Positions 24,501 through 37,800 of a stretch of DNA of 64,000 nt are shown piece after piece. Both the position numbers and the translations under genes were made by a program. Positions within the stretch are counted from its first letter, which is position 1, and every line of letters starts with the position of its first letter. Below the pieces are notes generated by a model that had not been told where the DNA came from, did not search any database, and was given only the letters and a program-made list of their open reading frames with translations. Source of the DNA: Perognathus longimembris pacificus (lineage: Eukaryota; Chordata; Mammalia; Rodentia; Heteromyidae); the NCBI RefSeq assembly GCF_023159225.1, contig NC_063167.1, positions 6,560,234-6,624,233 on the forward strand, given 5' to 3'.

Positions 24501-27500
24501 GGCGGGGAGGATCAATTTCTGAGAGTACTTTCCCTTTTTTATGACATGATAAAATGCTTTTAAAGCAACTTACACAAATATGGAAATTTTTTTCCTTCCC
24601 CCCCCCCACCTCCTCTCCCTTCCCCTAACAGCTTTCTATCCGTGGGGGGGGGGAGGGGCATGGGTGCACACGTGTACGCTCGGAAGGCTCTCTGAGTGTG
24701 TGCATGGACACACTCTCTCTCTCTCTCTCTCTCCTGCTGGGGAGGGGGCGGGGGGGGCTGGCGGGGAGACAGCCCCAGTTCTAACTGGAACTGGCCGCCT
24801 GTCCTTCTAACAAGGGCATAAACTTTCATTACCCATGCACGCAGTCAAAGACAATTTAGGGAAACGCGCTGCTCGGAAAAGGAAAACCTCAGCGATTCGT
24901 CGCCCACTCCGCCACCACCATCTGGGGGGGGGGGGGTTCTTCCTCCAGCTTGAGGGCACCAGGGCCCTGAACCCTGGAGAGCCACCCCCCGCCCCAGCCC
25001 CCGCAAGGCAGGCTTCTCTGTGGTGCTCTCCATGGGAGGAATCCAGAGAGCGGAGCTTTCCCACAATGCAAGGCCAGAGTGACTGGACAGCAGCGGGGAC
25101 CCCCTCAGTCTGGTCCTTCCTTTGAGGCTCCTTCACCAACCTGGCATGGGCCCTTCAGTACAATGTGGGGTTCCTTTGTTTGCTGCCACTCCAGGGCCTG
25201 GGACAGAGCAGAAGTTTGGCTGTGTGGCCAGCCGGACAGATTTTTTCCAAGTGGAAGACAAAGCAAGAAGACGGGCCCCAAAGTGTCTTGGCAAGTGGGG
25301 GGGCCCACAGACTCCGACAGCACAATGCCCACTCCAGATACCCCCACTCCGGAAGTAAGTCTGGGGCACAAATGTCCCTGGGGAAACTAAGGCAGGAGCT
25401 ACTATCATCCCTGCCTTGGGCTCAAGTCTCCAACTTCCTCAGAGACAGAGACGGGCCTGGAGGGAAAGATGGCGGGTGCCCCTGCGCTCAGACTTCACGT
25501 CCCCCCACCGGCCGACAAGAACAATCCGAGATCGCGGAGTGGAGGCCGAGGCCCGGCCCCCGGCCTCCGTGGGATGGCGTCTTTCTGAGTCCACCCTCGG
25601 CACCTGCGCCTCGGGAACTTCCAAATACCATCCGCCGACACCAGAGGCCCCGCTCCGCTTCGGATCTGCCACCCTAAGCAGGTTCCTCTGCCCGGGACCT
25701 GTGTCCTCGTTGGTCCAGAGCGTGCGGCAGGGAGGGACTCGGCCCTGCAGAGCGCAGGACACCCGGCACGAGGCTCGCTTGGTGGTGACCGTGCCGGAGC
25801 CCACTCCTTGGCAACTTCAGGGGCAGCCGGGCTTACGGTCCAGCCCTGCGTGGCTCGCCTGTCTCTGCCCTGACATCGGAAAACCCTCCTGCAGGCCCAG
25901 CCACCGAAACCCAACTTTCTCCTCCCGCTTGGCCAGCTCGGGGTGCCCGCAGCTTGCTGGACCCTCACAGCAAGCACAGGGGCAGCCCTGGCAGAGCCAG
26001 GCCACCCCAAAGCCCTCCGTGGGGATAGAGGGGGAGCGCCCACCTCTCCCCCTTCCAGAGCTCAGATTCCCCCCAACTGTCATTAAAATAACAAGTTTCT
26101 GTTACAATCTAAACATTCCCACATCGCATAAAGGGTTATATTACACCCGAGTCACTCCAGGCCCCGTGTTTGCACAGAAAAGCTCACGGCAGGTCCCCCC
26201 TCCTGACGAAGTGACTTATTAAAGTTTAAACAGTAATTAACAGAACAATAAAAATAAAGGGATGTTTGGGGAGTCATAGCGCACACAGGGTTTTTGGCAG
26301 TGCCAGCAGTTTTTCAGTGCCCTGCGCTGGCAGCAAAATGCGACTTGTGAAGCCAGGGGGGACGGAGCCCGGGCCAGAGTTGGGCCAGGGAGACCGTGAG
26401 AAACTGAGGCCGGGCTGGAGGGAAGAAGCGACGGGCCTGGGGTGGTGGGGTGCACACGGTAGGCGCAGGGGAGAAGCCAGGACGTACCAAGGAGCAGGTG
26501 GGGAGCCATGGTGTGGCCAGAAGCTGGTGACGGGCCAGCCCAGCCTGGCTACCGGCATTTCCAGCCAGCACCAGCAGGGACCTGGGGGTGGGGGGGTGGC
26601 CACGTGCCTGGCACTGACTGTGAGTGGTTCCTGAGGCTGCACCCCTGTTCCTCTGGCTTCCTTCCTAGGTGGGGGAGCTGCTTCCCCCAACTTCCTTCCC
26701 TAGCTCTCGCAAATCTACCAGACCTTATTAAGCATGAGGTAGAACTCAGGAGAAGGCTTTCTTCTCTCTGTCCTAGGGGTAGGGTGGGCGGGGGGGGGGG
26801 GGGGGAGGATCAGCCGGCCTAACAGGGGCCAGGTCTCTCAGAAAGGGAGAGCACGGCCAACGCCCAAGGAAGTAGGCCAGGCGGAAGCCCGCACCACGAC
26901 AGACCGCACTGCACCGCACGAGGGAAGTCCTTATTCACCAAGCCATGCAGAGAGCTAGGCCTGGGAGCCGGTCAACAAACAAACAAACAAACAACAACAG
27001 AGCACCCTGGGGTTAGAAGGGCCTGGCCCCTTATCGTCCATCGTGCGTCCCCTTGTCCCCCAAGTTCCATCCGGGACTCAGATATGAAGGTACCCCCACG
27101 ATGCTAAGGGGAGGCAGAGAGACGTGTCGGTTCTGGGGAGAGGCCATCTTCACGCTTTTGTCCTCGAAGCCTGGGGACCGGGGAAGAGGAGAAGCCGGCA
27201 CCTTTCAGGCTGTACCGGCCCCCTCCGGGGTGGGGCTTGGCCGGGCAGTGGACATGAAGGCCCTGCTGGGCAGCCCTTGACTTCCAGGTACCTAAGCGTC
27301 CCTCTGGCTTAGACCCCCTAGGCTAGCACCCATGTAGGCTCTGTTGCGGAAGGCTGGCCGCTGCCCTTGCAACCCCAGCACCCCTGGTGGGCCTTGCCCG
27401 TCCCCATTCCTCTCCTCCAAGGAGGGTCACTGTAGATGTAGAGTGGACTTCCCGGAGAAACAGCGAGGCGCGGCCTTGCCTCCCCGCTCGGAGCTCCTCC

Positions 27501-30500
27501 ATCTCCTCTGGGACGCAGTCACCTGCCTCAGGGTGCTTTCCGCAGAGGACTTCCTCCACTGTGCCTCCTACCCTGGACCAGCACCCGGGGCCCCCCCGGG
27601 CCCTGGTGCAGGCCGCTGGGCCGGTTCCTCCGTGACGGAGGCTGGCGGGAGCAGCTGTGTGCGGTGATGACCGTTGGGTTGAGACCGGAGACCTTCTCTA
27701 ACCCGCGGTCTCGTGGGGTCTGGGTCCTGGGCGGCTGATGGGTGTAAAGAACAGGACCTCTGTCTCTGGTTGGGCTCCGGGGGCATCCCACCATGCCACT
27801 GCCTCTTACCAGGGGTCCTGAGGGTACAGACAGGAGGGGGGTGCAGGGCCTGGGTTCTAGGCACAGAAACGAGAGCTCTGAGGAACTGCACGAGAGCCAG
27901 CAGCCTTCCTCCTTGTTCCCCGGGCAGAGTGCTTTGGGGTTTCCTCCCCGGCACCTCTCCTTCCCCAGGTGGAGGGAGCGGGGAGGGGGGGAGAGTGGAG
28001 GGAGATGACAGAAAGCTCAGGATGGGGGGCAGGTGATGCTGCCCTGGCTCAGAGTCCTTTGCTGCTAGAGGAGCCGACTGAAGTCACCCTGACCCGGAGC
28101 GCGCTGGCACCCTCCGAGGGCAGGAGGAGGAGGACAAGAGAGTATCTGGGTGGCACCAAGAGCAGGCCTGACAGAGGCCTTCTAGGGAGCACGGCCCCCA
28201 GCAGGCAATTGTGGAACCCCCCCCCCGCCTCAGCAGGCCAAGTCACCACCCAATGCTGCTTAAAGGAGACCCTGCCAGGGCTCCAGCTCGGGAGGGTTCA
28301 AGCCACACACCAGCCCACCTGGGCAAGGACCCCAAGAGCTCAGAGCCTCTGGGAGGCAGGGTACCCCAGATCTCTGAGGGAAATGCAAGCAGCGGTTGGC
28401 TCTAGGGGCCCGTTTACCCATGGTGTTGGGGGGGGGACCGCGAGGTGGCAAGAGTGCCCTTCCTGTGGCGGGGACCAGGGCCTGGGACCGAGAAGCCCTG
28501 GACAGCACAGTCCCAGAAGAGGTGGGAAGGGCGGCAGGTGGCGGGCCTGCACCCCCCCTCCCCCACAGCCCATCTTTCCAATCCTCTTGCGGAGGCCAGC
28601 CAGGAGGACATGAGGGGACTAATTTAGGAGTATTTTTAAAACTCTGGCCCTGGTGGAGGGGTTTAGCAGTCGTCAGCCATCTGGAATAAGGAATTACAAT
28701 CACCTCTCTAATCCTATATTCCCTAAACCTTAAAGCTGGTTTGCATGGAGGAAGAGGCAGCAGGTGGGTGGGTGGGGGGGGGGGGAGCAGAGGGTCTGTT
28801 CCAAGAAGGGGCAAAGCCCAGGGAGGGGCCTCCTGGGGCCGGACAGCCCAGTCCTCCCCCCTCCGAGGCGCCCGGGCCCGGGGGGTGCTCGGAGCCCACC
28901 CGGCTCCCCCACCCGCCCGCCCGCCCGCCCGCCCGCCCGCGCTCACTCCCCAGGCCGCACAGGCTCGCGCAGGGACCGTCAGGTAAATTAGATCTGAAAG
29001 CTGACAATTTCTGACCATATTTCCTTGATTATTTCAAACAAATGCACAGCAGCCGCTGTAAGGAGATTAAAGTGACATAAACGTCCCGGGTGGGAGGGGG
29101 GAGGGCAGAGGATTCAGGTCACCCCCATCCGTCCCCCGCCTGACAGACGCTATATCGCTATCCAATCCAATAAAAAATCCCCCCCTTTTGCTTTAATTAA
29201 TTTTACAGCTAGCTTGCTTAATTACTTTCAATCAAAATCCTCCTGCCATCGCAAAATTAGAGATGGTTGAGCTCCATTAGCCTAAATTCTTCATTTCCAT
29301 ATAGAAAAGAGGCTGTCTGCAGAGCCAGCCGGGGCCCCTGGCAGGACAGACGCCCGTCTGCCCGTCCGCAGCCGGCCAGCTCGCTCCCGGCTTCCGCGCT
29401 CTGCCTATCCCTGGCCTAGGCATTTCCTCTCCTTCTCCTCCACCACCAGACCCTACGCGGAGGGGACCTGGGGTTCAGGTGGGGTGCCCTGCTCTCCCTC
29501 CGTCTCTTAACTTGTCACCAAGGTGGACTCAAGTAAGGGGCTGCCGGTGGACATGGAGCTCGGAGCCAGAGCGGCCGCTCTGAGGTCTCCTCAGGCCTGG
29601 CTGCCTGGATCCTGGACCGCCCCCCCCCCCCCCCCCGCCGTGTCCCGAGCCCTCCGTCCCCACCCCTCCGTGGGAAGCAGCGCTCCGGGCATGGCGGGCA
29701 CACTGAAGTTTGGTGGGTCACCCAGGGCTGCCTCTGCTGATTCCAGGCTGGAGTCCCTGCCTGCTGTCTCAGCCAGCTGTCTCAGGATCATGGACGGCCA
29801 CCGGGCAGCCCCCCCCCCCCCCACACACACTAGTGTTCTCCGAGGGGCCTGCAGGGGCCTCCCCCCACTGACTTGGTTCCCAGCCTGCAGCAGCTGCTCC
29901 TCCACCCCCAGCCTGGTCGGGTGGGTGGTGGGTCTGGGCTCTGTCCACATCCTGTACTACGACACTGGCGCCCTTCTCCTCCCCTCCACCTGCCTCATCC
30001 TCGTAGTCCCGACCCCAGCTCCGGAAACTCCACTTCGGGTTTTCCATGCTACAGCCCTGAGTGTCACCGCAGGGTCCAGCCCAACCTGGGCTCCAGCTGA
30101 TTAAGGATCTGCAACAGGATGTAGGGATTACAGTAAAACCTGGCTAGGACCCTTGAGGGGCAGCAGGCCAAGTCCAGGCTCTGGGACTCCCCTCCCCTCC
30201 CCTTTCAGCATGCTCTCCTGCCCCCCATCTCTGCATCCAGTGGCCAAATAAGGGAGGAAAGCTGAGCCTCTCTGCTCTTCGGGGGGTCCAGCTGGACTCT
30301 GGGAAGTGGGTGACAGGGGTAGTAGCATTAAGGGACCCAGGCCAAGTTTGGCAGAATGGCAGGGTAGGGTGGATGGGGAAGGGGAGTGCTGGCGGAAGTC
30401 TTCCCTAGGCCCTCGACACTGCTTTTAAGGCAACCTGGTTCCTCCCTCGGCAGAATGATCTGGTGGCCCTGACTCCTGGGCAGAGGCTGAGAGAGCAGCA

Positions 30501-31792
30501 GGTGAGAACCTTCCGGACACCCGGTCTATGGCTGCTCCCCCTGGCTTTGGCTGGAGTCACCCACTGGGTGTGAGGAGAGTTTCAGGTGGAGGAGGAGCTG
30601 CACCTGGCTGCCTCCAGGCAGGCCCTGGGCCAGTCGGCAGCCTCCTCGCTGGCCCTGGCTCTCTAAGAGGTGGATCCAACCCTTCTCCTGGTATGGCTGC
30701 ATCTCTCAACGATAGCTTGAGCCCTACTGGTACTCTCCTCTCTGAACCCGAGGAGCCGGGAGAATGCCTGGAGGTCTCAGGGGTCTAAGGGGGATGACAC
30801 CCAGCACCAAGAGTTTCCCACACCACGGAGCACAGAGGGCAGGCTCCTGGGGTCCAGCCATCCCATCCCATCGAGCCCTGAGGTCCCCAGGTGGAGAGGC
30901 CAGGAGGAAACTGCAGACGTGATGCTCTGTTAGCTCCTGCCCCTTCTGCACCATGCCCTCCACGAGGCCTGGCCCCTCTCCTGCCCCCTCAGCCGTGAGT
31001 CATCTGCAAGGGACTGGGAAGTGGGAAAGGCAGTGGTGGCCCCAATCCATGGGCTGTCTGACCTCCTGGGGCCTCTCCAGAGTCAGGGGCGGCGGGGTGA
31101 GCAAGTTGGGAGTCCCTGAGGTCAAAAGGCACCCACTGTAGGGTGACACTGCCCGAACCCTACTCCACGCCAGGCAGACCTAGGGGGTAGCACCTGCTTC
31201 CCCTGCCTACACATCTCCTAGGGTCCAGCTACAGCGTCACTGCCTCAGGGGAGTTCTCCGGACCCGCCCTTCCCCCCCCCCCCCTCTCTCCCTGGGCCTT
31301 GCTTTTGCCTGTAGTTTTGCTGTAGTGCTCACGATCCTGCCATCTCCCTAGACGGTGAGATCTATGGAACAGACACTGTTCAGTGCAGTGTCTGGCTCCG
31401 TAAATATTTACTGAATGAACAGAGAAAACTAAGTGCTTCTTGAGTTCACAAGGCCAGAGCGGGGGACCTGCTCTGCGGGGGCCTGACTTCGGCACTAAAC
31501 TCTGCAGAGCTCTAGGAACCAACCCTGGCTGCCAGGCAGGGACTCCTGGCACAGACACACACACCCCTCCTCGTGGGTCTCCTGCCCTCTCGAGCCCCAG
31601 GCTCACCTCCAAATGCCCTTCGCAGGCTCTGCCCCAAGAACAAAGGAGGCCCCAGTTGTTCCAGCTTCTCACTGCGGGAGGAACAACTGTTGCTGGCCAG
31701 TTCCTTTCTGAACAAATCCAGCAACTCTTAGCAGGGAAGAACAATCCTCTCCCTCTACCTCCTGTCCTTGTCCCAAAAAAGGAGAAAAGGGG

Positions 31793-31855
<63 letters not shown>

Positions 31856-34800
31856 ATGGGAGAAAATCCCACACCAATCCCCCACAATCTCCCTTACACC
31901 CGCTTCTCAAGTCTGTCTGGAAATGTTCTAAGCACAAAGAGGGCACCGGGACAGCCACCTGCTGTCCCAGACAACTGGGACAGGCTGTGAGATCAGGGCC
32001 CAAAAAAAGGAGGTGAGCGCGTGGAGGAAGGAGGGGGGCTACAGAAGAGCAACAGGAAAAAGCCAAGCAAAGAAACGGACAGAGGGCAGCATCCACCAGG
32101 CCGGTGGCTACAGAGGGGTCAGGGGATGAGGTGGGGGGGGGGGCCTGGGAGGCCCAGAGAGGCCCTTGAAGGCCAGGTGGGAGGAGGGGGGAGGGGGCTC
32201 CCCGGGACAGCGGATGAGATGGGGGAGGCGAAGAGGGAGCGAAGTTGACTGGGGAAGAGGGAACGAGGTCTATTAAAAAACTCTCAGTGCATAACACAAA
32301 ATGTCAGGGTTTATAGCTTCATTCTTGGCTTTGCCGGGACTGAGAACCCTGAACAGAAATGTCACCGCTTGTCATGTTTAATCACCTGCTGTTTGTTAAC
32401 ACCTTCCCTGCAAGGAGCCTGTCTCAATCTGCCCCTGGGCCCCCGAGGGACCCGGAAACAGAAAACATCCCTGGCTCCTTCTCAGAGCTCAGAGCCCTGC
32501 TCCCAGCCGCCCAGGCAGGATCTCGCTTCCGCCACATCCACGGCCTCCGGGGGAGCTCTCCCGCTCCCCACACCCCAAGTGAGCCTTGCCATCAGGCCGG
32601 CCAGAGAGGGCCAGGGCCTCACTGCCTGGGGCTGGGGTATTTGGCACGGCTAGGGAAGCCGCTCCAGGCTGGCAACCGTCTCCTGTCCTCTACGGTCATC
32701 CTACCCACTGCCCCAGCCGGGGCGAAGAACAGCTCAATAAAGCAGGGCTCGCAGTTCACCCATGTGGATGTTTCTGCTCCAACAGCAACGGCCATACACC
32801 AGCTACCATGGAAAGCGGCCCGAACCCCCATCTGTGGGGCTGGCTTGCCTCCCTCCCCGGGGCCACGCTTTCCTGGGTTGTTTAGACTGGAAATTCTCAG
32901 CTCTGCGGCTCCATAACTCCTTCCTCTGATCCAGAGACAGGTGGGGGCGGGACACGGGTGGGGGGAGCCTCTTAAGTCCCACCAAGTCTCCCCAAGAACA
33001 CGAGGCGGTTCCCTCACTCGGAAACCGGTGGGAGGTCAACTCTGGGAAAGAAATGGGGTCCTCTCAGAATCCACTTCAGCTGGGGCTCCCCTGGGGGGAG
33101 GGGACATCTGTCTGATAGCAGTCAGAAGCAAGGCCCACCAGGGGGAGACCCCCCCTCCATGCTAGTCTCCCAGTGAGCCACCCCACCCTCCACAAACGTG
33201 CATCTGCACACCTGTCTCCTAGGAGAAAGAACACCGTTCATTTCTACGGCTTCCACATGTGCCTGGCCTGGTCCACTCACTTCCAAGGTCAGTAGGTCCC
33301 ACCCAGTACCCCCCCCCCGCTACCCCGCCCCCGTCTGCAGAGCTCAGCTACCACGGGGGCACGCAGAACTTGCAGCTTTCCTGCAAAAGCGCGGCACACA
33401 CTGAACAGAAGACCCAGGGAAGTGTCCGCCATGACAGGTGGGACATCCGTGGGGCCCAGAGAGGTTTGGGACCAGGGCTGGGTGGCACACAGCAAATGCC
33501 ATCCTCCACGCAACACTGCGACGTGGAATGGTCCCCCGGCAGGGAAACCCCACGTCTCCTCACATGTGGGCGTTTCCCCACCCCCCGTCCTGGACTGGGG
33601 ATGGAACCCAGGGCCTTGCACATTCGAGGAAGGTGTTCTACCACGGAGCCACCACCCCAGCCCTGCCCGCCCGTGACAGGGAAAGTCCAAGGAAGCTGAT
33701 GAGGAGAGAGAGATGGGGTGCTAGGTCTGGCATCCTCTCCACCTCGCAAAAGGAAAGTGCCAGCCCAGCACCAGTGGCTCACACTTGTAATCCCAACTCC
33801 TCAGGAGGCTGACATCTGAGGATCACTGTGCAAAGCCAGCCTGGGCCGGGAAGCCGGTGAGGGTCTTATCTCCAAGGAACCATCAAAACGCTGGAAGCAG
33901 AGCTGTGGCTCAAGTGGCAGAGCGCTAACATTGAACAAAGAAGCGAAGGGACAGCCCTTGGGCCTGGAGCTCAAGCCCCAGGACTTGTTCGCGCGCACAC
34001 ACAGTACTGGGTAGGCTGGGGTGTGTGGTGGGGGCTGTTTATGTGGTTTCTGTCCTCTCCAGGCTCCACCCCAGCCATGACTCGGTGTTAAAAGGGGTGG
34101 AGTCACAGGACAAGCCCTTTTCCAGTGCTCCAGCCCCCTGGTTTGCGGGCAGCGTCCCGGCAGGCCTGGGAGGTGCGGTGCATCTAGCTGAGCCCGGCCA
34201 GTCTCTGGAGCAGGCCTTGGGGAGGGGGCTGGCCATTCTCCACCACCCCTGTTCGGAGTCACCCCTCCTGGCCTGGACGTAGTGAGTTCCGGATGGGGTC
34301 CTGCCGTCAGGGACTTGAGGAAACGATCATGCCAAGCAGCCCCCCCGCCTCCTGCCAGCCTCACGCAGGACCAGGTGGAATGGGATGTGGGTCTGTCCAG
34401 CCCTGTGCGTGTTTCGGAGCACACAGTTCCGACCTGTGGAGCCTGCCCAGAGTCTGTATGGCACTTGCCCCGGAGGTCCCTCCTTCTTGGGGAAACTGAT
34501 GACAGGGGCCTGTTCATGCCCATGGGAGTGAAGTCAGACCTGACCTCTCCCACTGCGGTTTTGAAACGCTGGTTCCCATCATGGAGAGGGACCCTGTCCT
34601 CAACCTGAACAGCCATGGTGCAGCCCAAGAGGCCCGCACAGTGGGGTCTGGCCTGGCCGTCAGGGAGCCTCCAGGTCTTGAGAGAGACTTTGGATTTATC
34701 AGATGAGCAACCCCTCCCCCCTCCCCCCCGCACCAGGCCTTCCTTGCTATAATCCTTCCATTAATCCACTATTAGATGGGAAATTACTCCTCCTTACCCA

Positions 34801-37800
34801 GGAATATAAGTTTTCATCTTATTTTAAGTTGGATTCTTAAAGCAATTACCAAGGCATCTGGTGATGACTTCACCAGAGCGCTAGCCTGGGGGTGTGGGGG
34901 GGTGGAGAGAAGGGCAGCCCTGAAGCTGCGCAGGTTCTGCTCCTGGGGGAGAGGGCGGCAGGGGAGCTTGGCCGGGGGGGGGCGGGCTGGAGGAGCCCCA
35001 AGCCAAGCCCAGTCCCAGCCCAGGCCGAGCAGTGCCCACTGCAGCCTCTGACACGTGCTGTGTGTGGAAAGGCTCCTTCCAGCACCGCCTGCCCCCTGAA
35101 CCCGCTGGTGACAGTTGCCGAGAGCCCTGGCAGCTGGGGCCCCGGGAGCTTTTTCTATTTTTAATTGTTTGATCGGAATATTAACTCATCTAGGCCCCAT
35201 TCCCAGGGCACAGCTCCCAGCCAAAAGGGTTTCCCCCATGCCCCATACCTTCTCTCTCCCCTCTTGAGTCAGAGTCGACTTCGAAATTAATAATCAAACA
35301 GAGGCCTCCGTGTGCTTGTGAGAGATCAGTGTGGAAGAGAAAAGAAGAAGAAAAGAAAGGAGAGCGCCTGCCCGGCCCACGGGCCCCAGGCGCCGTTCGG
35401 GGCCCTCGGTGTGTTCTGAGCAGTGGCTTTTCCTGGTGTTCCTCCTCCAGCTATGGTGGGGCTCTCTCTGTGGCCCCTGGGGGCAGGAAGCCCCCAGGAA
35501 GGGAGGGGAGAGGACAGCAGTGGAAGGGATGCCCAGGAACCTTCCTTGTTGCTTTCCAGTGTCTACCTATGGAGGGAAGGGAGCCCTCGGGGAAACGGGC
35601 CAGTAACTGGCCAAGGGCAGGTCACGTACCTAGCCTCAGTTATGTGTCATTCTGCGTGGGCCGGGCGCCGGCCCTCCCCGCCCCCCCCTTCCCGGCTGAC
35701 CCCTTACAGGAGCCCCTGGGCCCTCTTCTCCCCAAATGCCCTTGGCTCCTACTGCCTTACTCTTCCTTCTCAAGGTCACGGGGCGTCCACGCCAGGAGTA
35801 TTTACTCACCAGACTGGCCCTGTGAGCAGCACTCACCACAAATATGCTTTCTGATAAAGTTGGCAGAAAAGAAAAAAAAAAAAAGAATCTAGAGCTCAAA
35901 ACAATGTCAGAAATCACCCCCTACCCCCACCCAGGAAGGGCGCGGCGGGGCCGGGGCGCAGGTCACGCCAGCAGCTGGGGACAGTCCTGGGGGAGTTTGG
36001 GTCATTGTCCCTTTCACTTCGCTGCGTCCTGGTTTCCCGCCACCGTGCAGCCTGTTGCCCAGGGGACCCAAGGCTGAGTACTGGGTCTTGGGGCACAGTC
36101 TTCCTGAGACCTCCAGAGGACAAGGCGGGCTGGGGCCCACACCTCCGCGGGTGGGCCGTCTCACCTCACTGAGCCCCCTCCCCCGCACCGTCCTCTCCCG
36201 GTGCACATGGGCTTTAATGTTTTTATTACCTGTTTGACTCGCTGCCTTATTGCTTCTCCCCTTAATGGGGCCGTAACCGTGGAAACGAGGAATAAACGGC
36301 CACCAGAAAATGAGATGATTAAACAGGTCACCCTGGCAAAACAAACTCAGCCAAGGAACCTGGGGGTGGGGTGGGGAGGGTACCCCCCCTCCCCCCCCAA
36401 GGACCAGAAGACTTGGACCAGGACTGGCCCACAGGACCAGGCCCCTGAGAGGACTGGGGCAGGTAGAGAGGGCGCCCCCTGCTGGGCAGGGCCTCGATCA
36501 CCCTGCCCATTCTCCTGTGGTTGACCAGGCCTCCTGGCCTGACCTGGCCTCGGACTCTCGGTGAACACAGGCGGCAGGGAGGAAGGCGCTGGTAGAGGGA
36601 TCTAGGACGGGATGGAAGTGGGAGAGAAGATGCACTTCTCAGGCAGTGCTCTGGCCTGAGGCCAGAAGCCAAGGAGCAGGCTGGAGGAAGGGACCCTAGC
36701 GAGGGCACCATTGCTGGAAGAGACCTTCGAGGGACCTGAAGGATCTGTTCTTAGCAGGAGCCGCCCGAACATCTCAGGCTGAGCGAAGGTCTGCAACCCT
36801 GGAGGTCTGGGCCCAGCCCAGGACCATGGACTCAGCCTGAGTGCGTGAGGCCTCTTAGGACCTCACTGCACTGGCTGCCCAGCAGGAGTAGTCCTGGCCT
36901 AGAGGAATCTACTATGCAGGAGTGGAGGTGGGGCAAGGGAGGAAGGAGAAGAGGGGCCCAGACCCCCCCCCCCCCACCGGCTACTTCCCTGCTGTCCCCC
37001 GGGATAGCGGCCTGACCCATCATGCTTCAGGCCTTCCCTGCTTTGAGCCGTGGTCAAGGATAGAAGCGGCTGGGATTCCCATTCAACCATGCAACTCCTA
37101 TCTTAGTCCTTAGGCCTCCTTGCCGACGCTCGCCAACCTTGATACCGGCCTTCCTCCTTCCTATGAATCAACCTCTAGAAAGTTCCCGAGATGCCAAGAC
37201 ATTTCCTGCTTCTCTCCTTCTACTCCACTCAGAAGCCAAGCAGGCACCGGAGCCCCGCACTGGCACTTACAGCGGGAAGGTGTGCCCATCCCGGGCCTGG
37301 GAGAAGACGCTGGCATGGCTAATGGTCATGCCTAATGGTCACCATTAGGAGAAGGAGTGGACGAGAACAAGGTCCCGGGAGACGGGGGCCATCAGCCAGT
37401 GAGGCACTGGGCACCCCAGATCTGCAGAGCAGGGGGCTCTGGCCAGCCTCTTATCTCTTTCCGGGGTATGAAGCTGGCAAGATGGCGAGTGGGGTGAGGG
37501 GGGGGCATCAAGAAAGGAGGGCATAAGAAAGGTCAGCCTGCAGAAGCTGGGTGGCCAAGAAAAACACCCCAAAGTGGGCACACAATGCTGCTCTCTGCAG
37601 GAGTGGGGAGGACCAGGCAAGGGGGGGGGTGGGGTGTCCCTGTCCCTTGCCACCCTGTTCCCTGGCCCAGCGGCTGTGTCTCACAGCTCACTCCTCCACG
37701 GGGCAGGCCTGCAAACTCGTAGGGGAGGGGGTGTCCAGGCAGCCTGAGTGTCTGCGCCTCCAAACCCATCCGAGGCTCGCTGGGTTGCAACCCCGCCATC

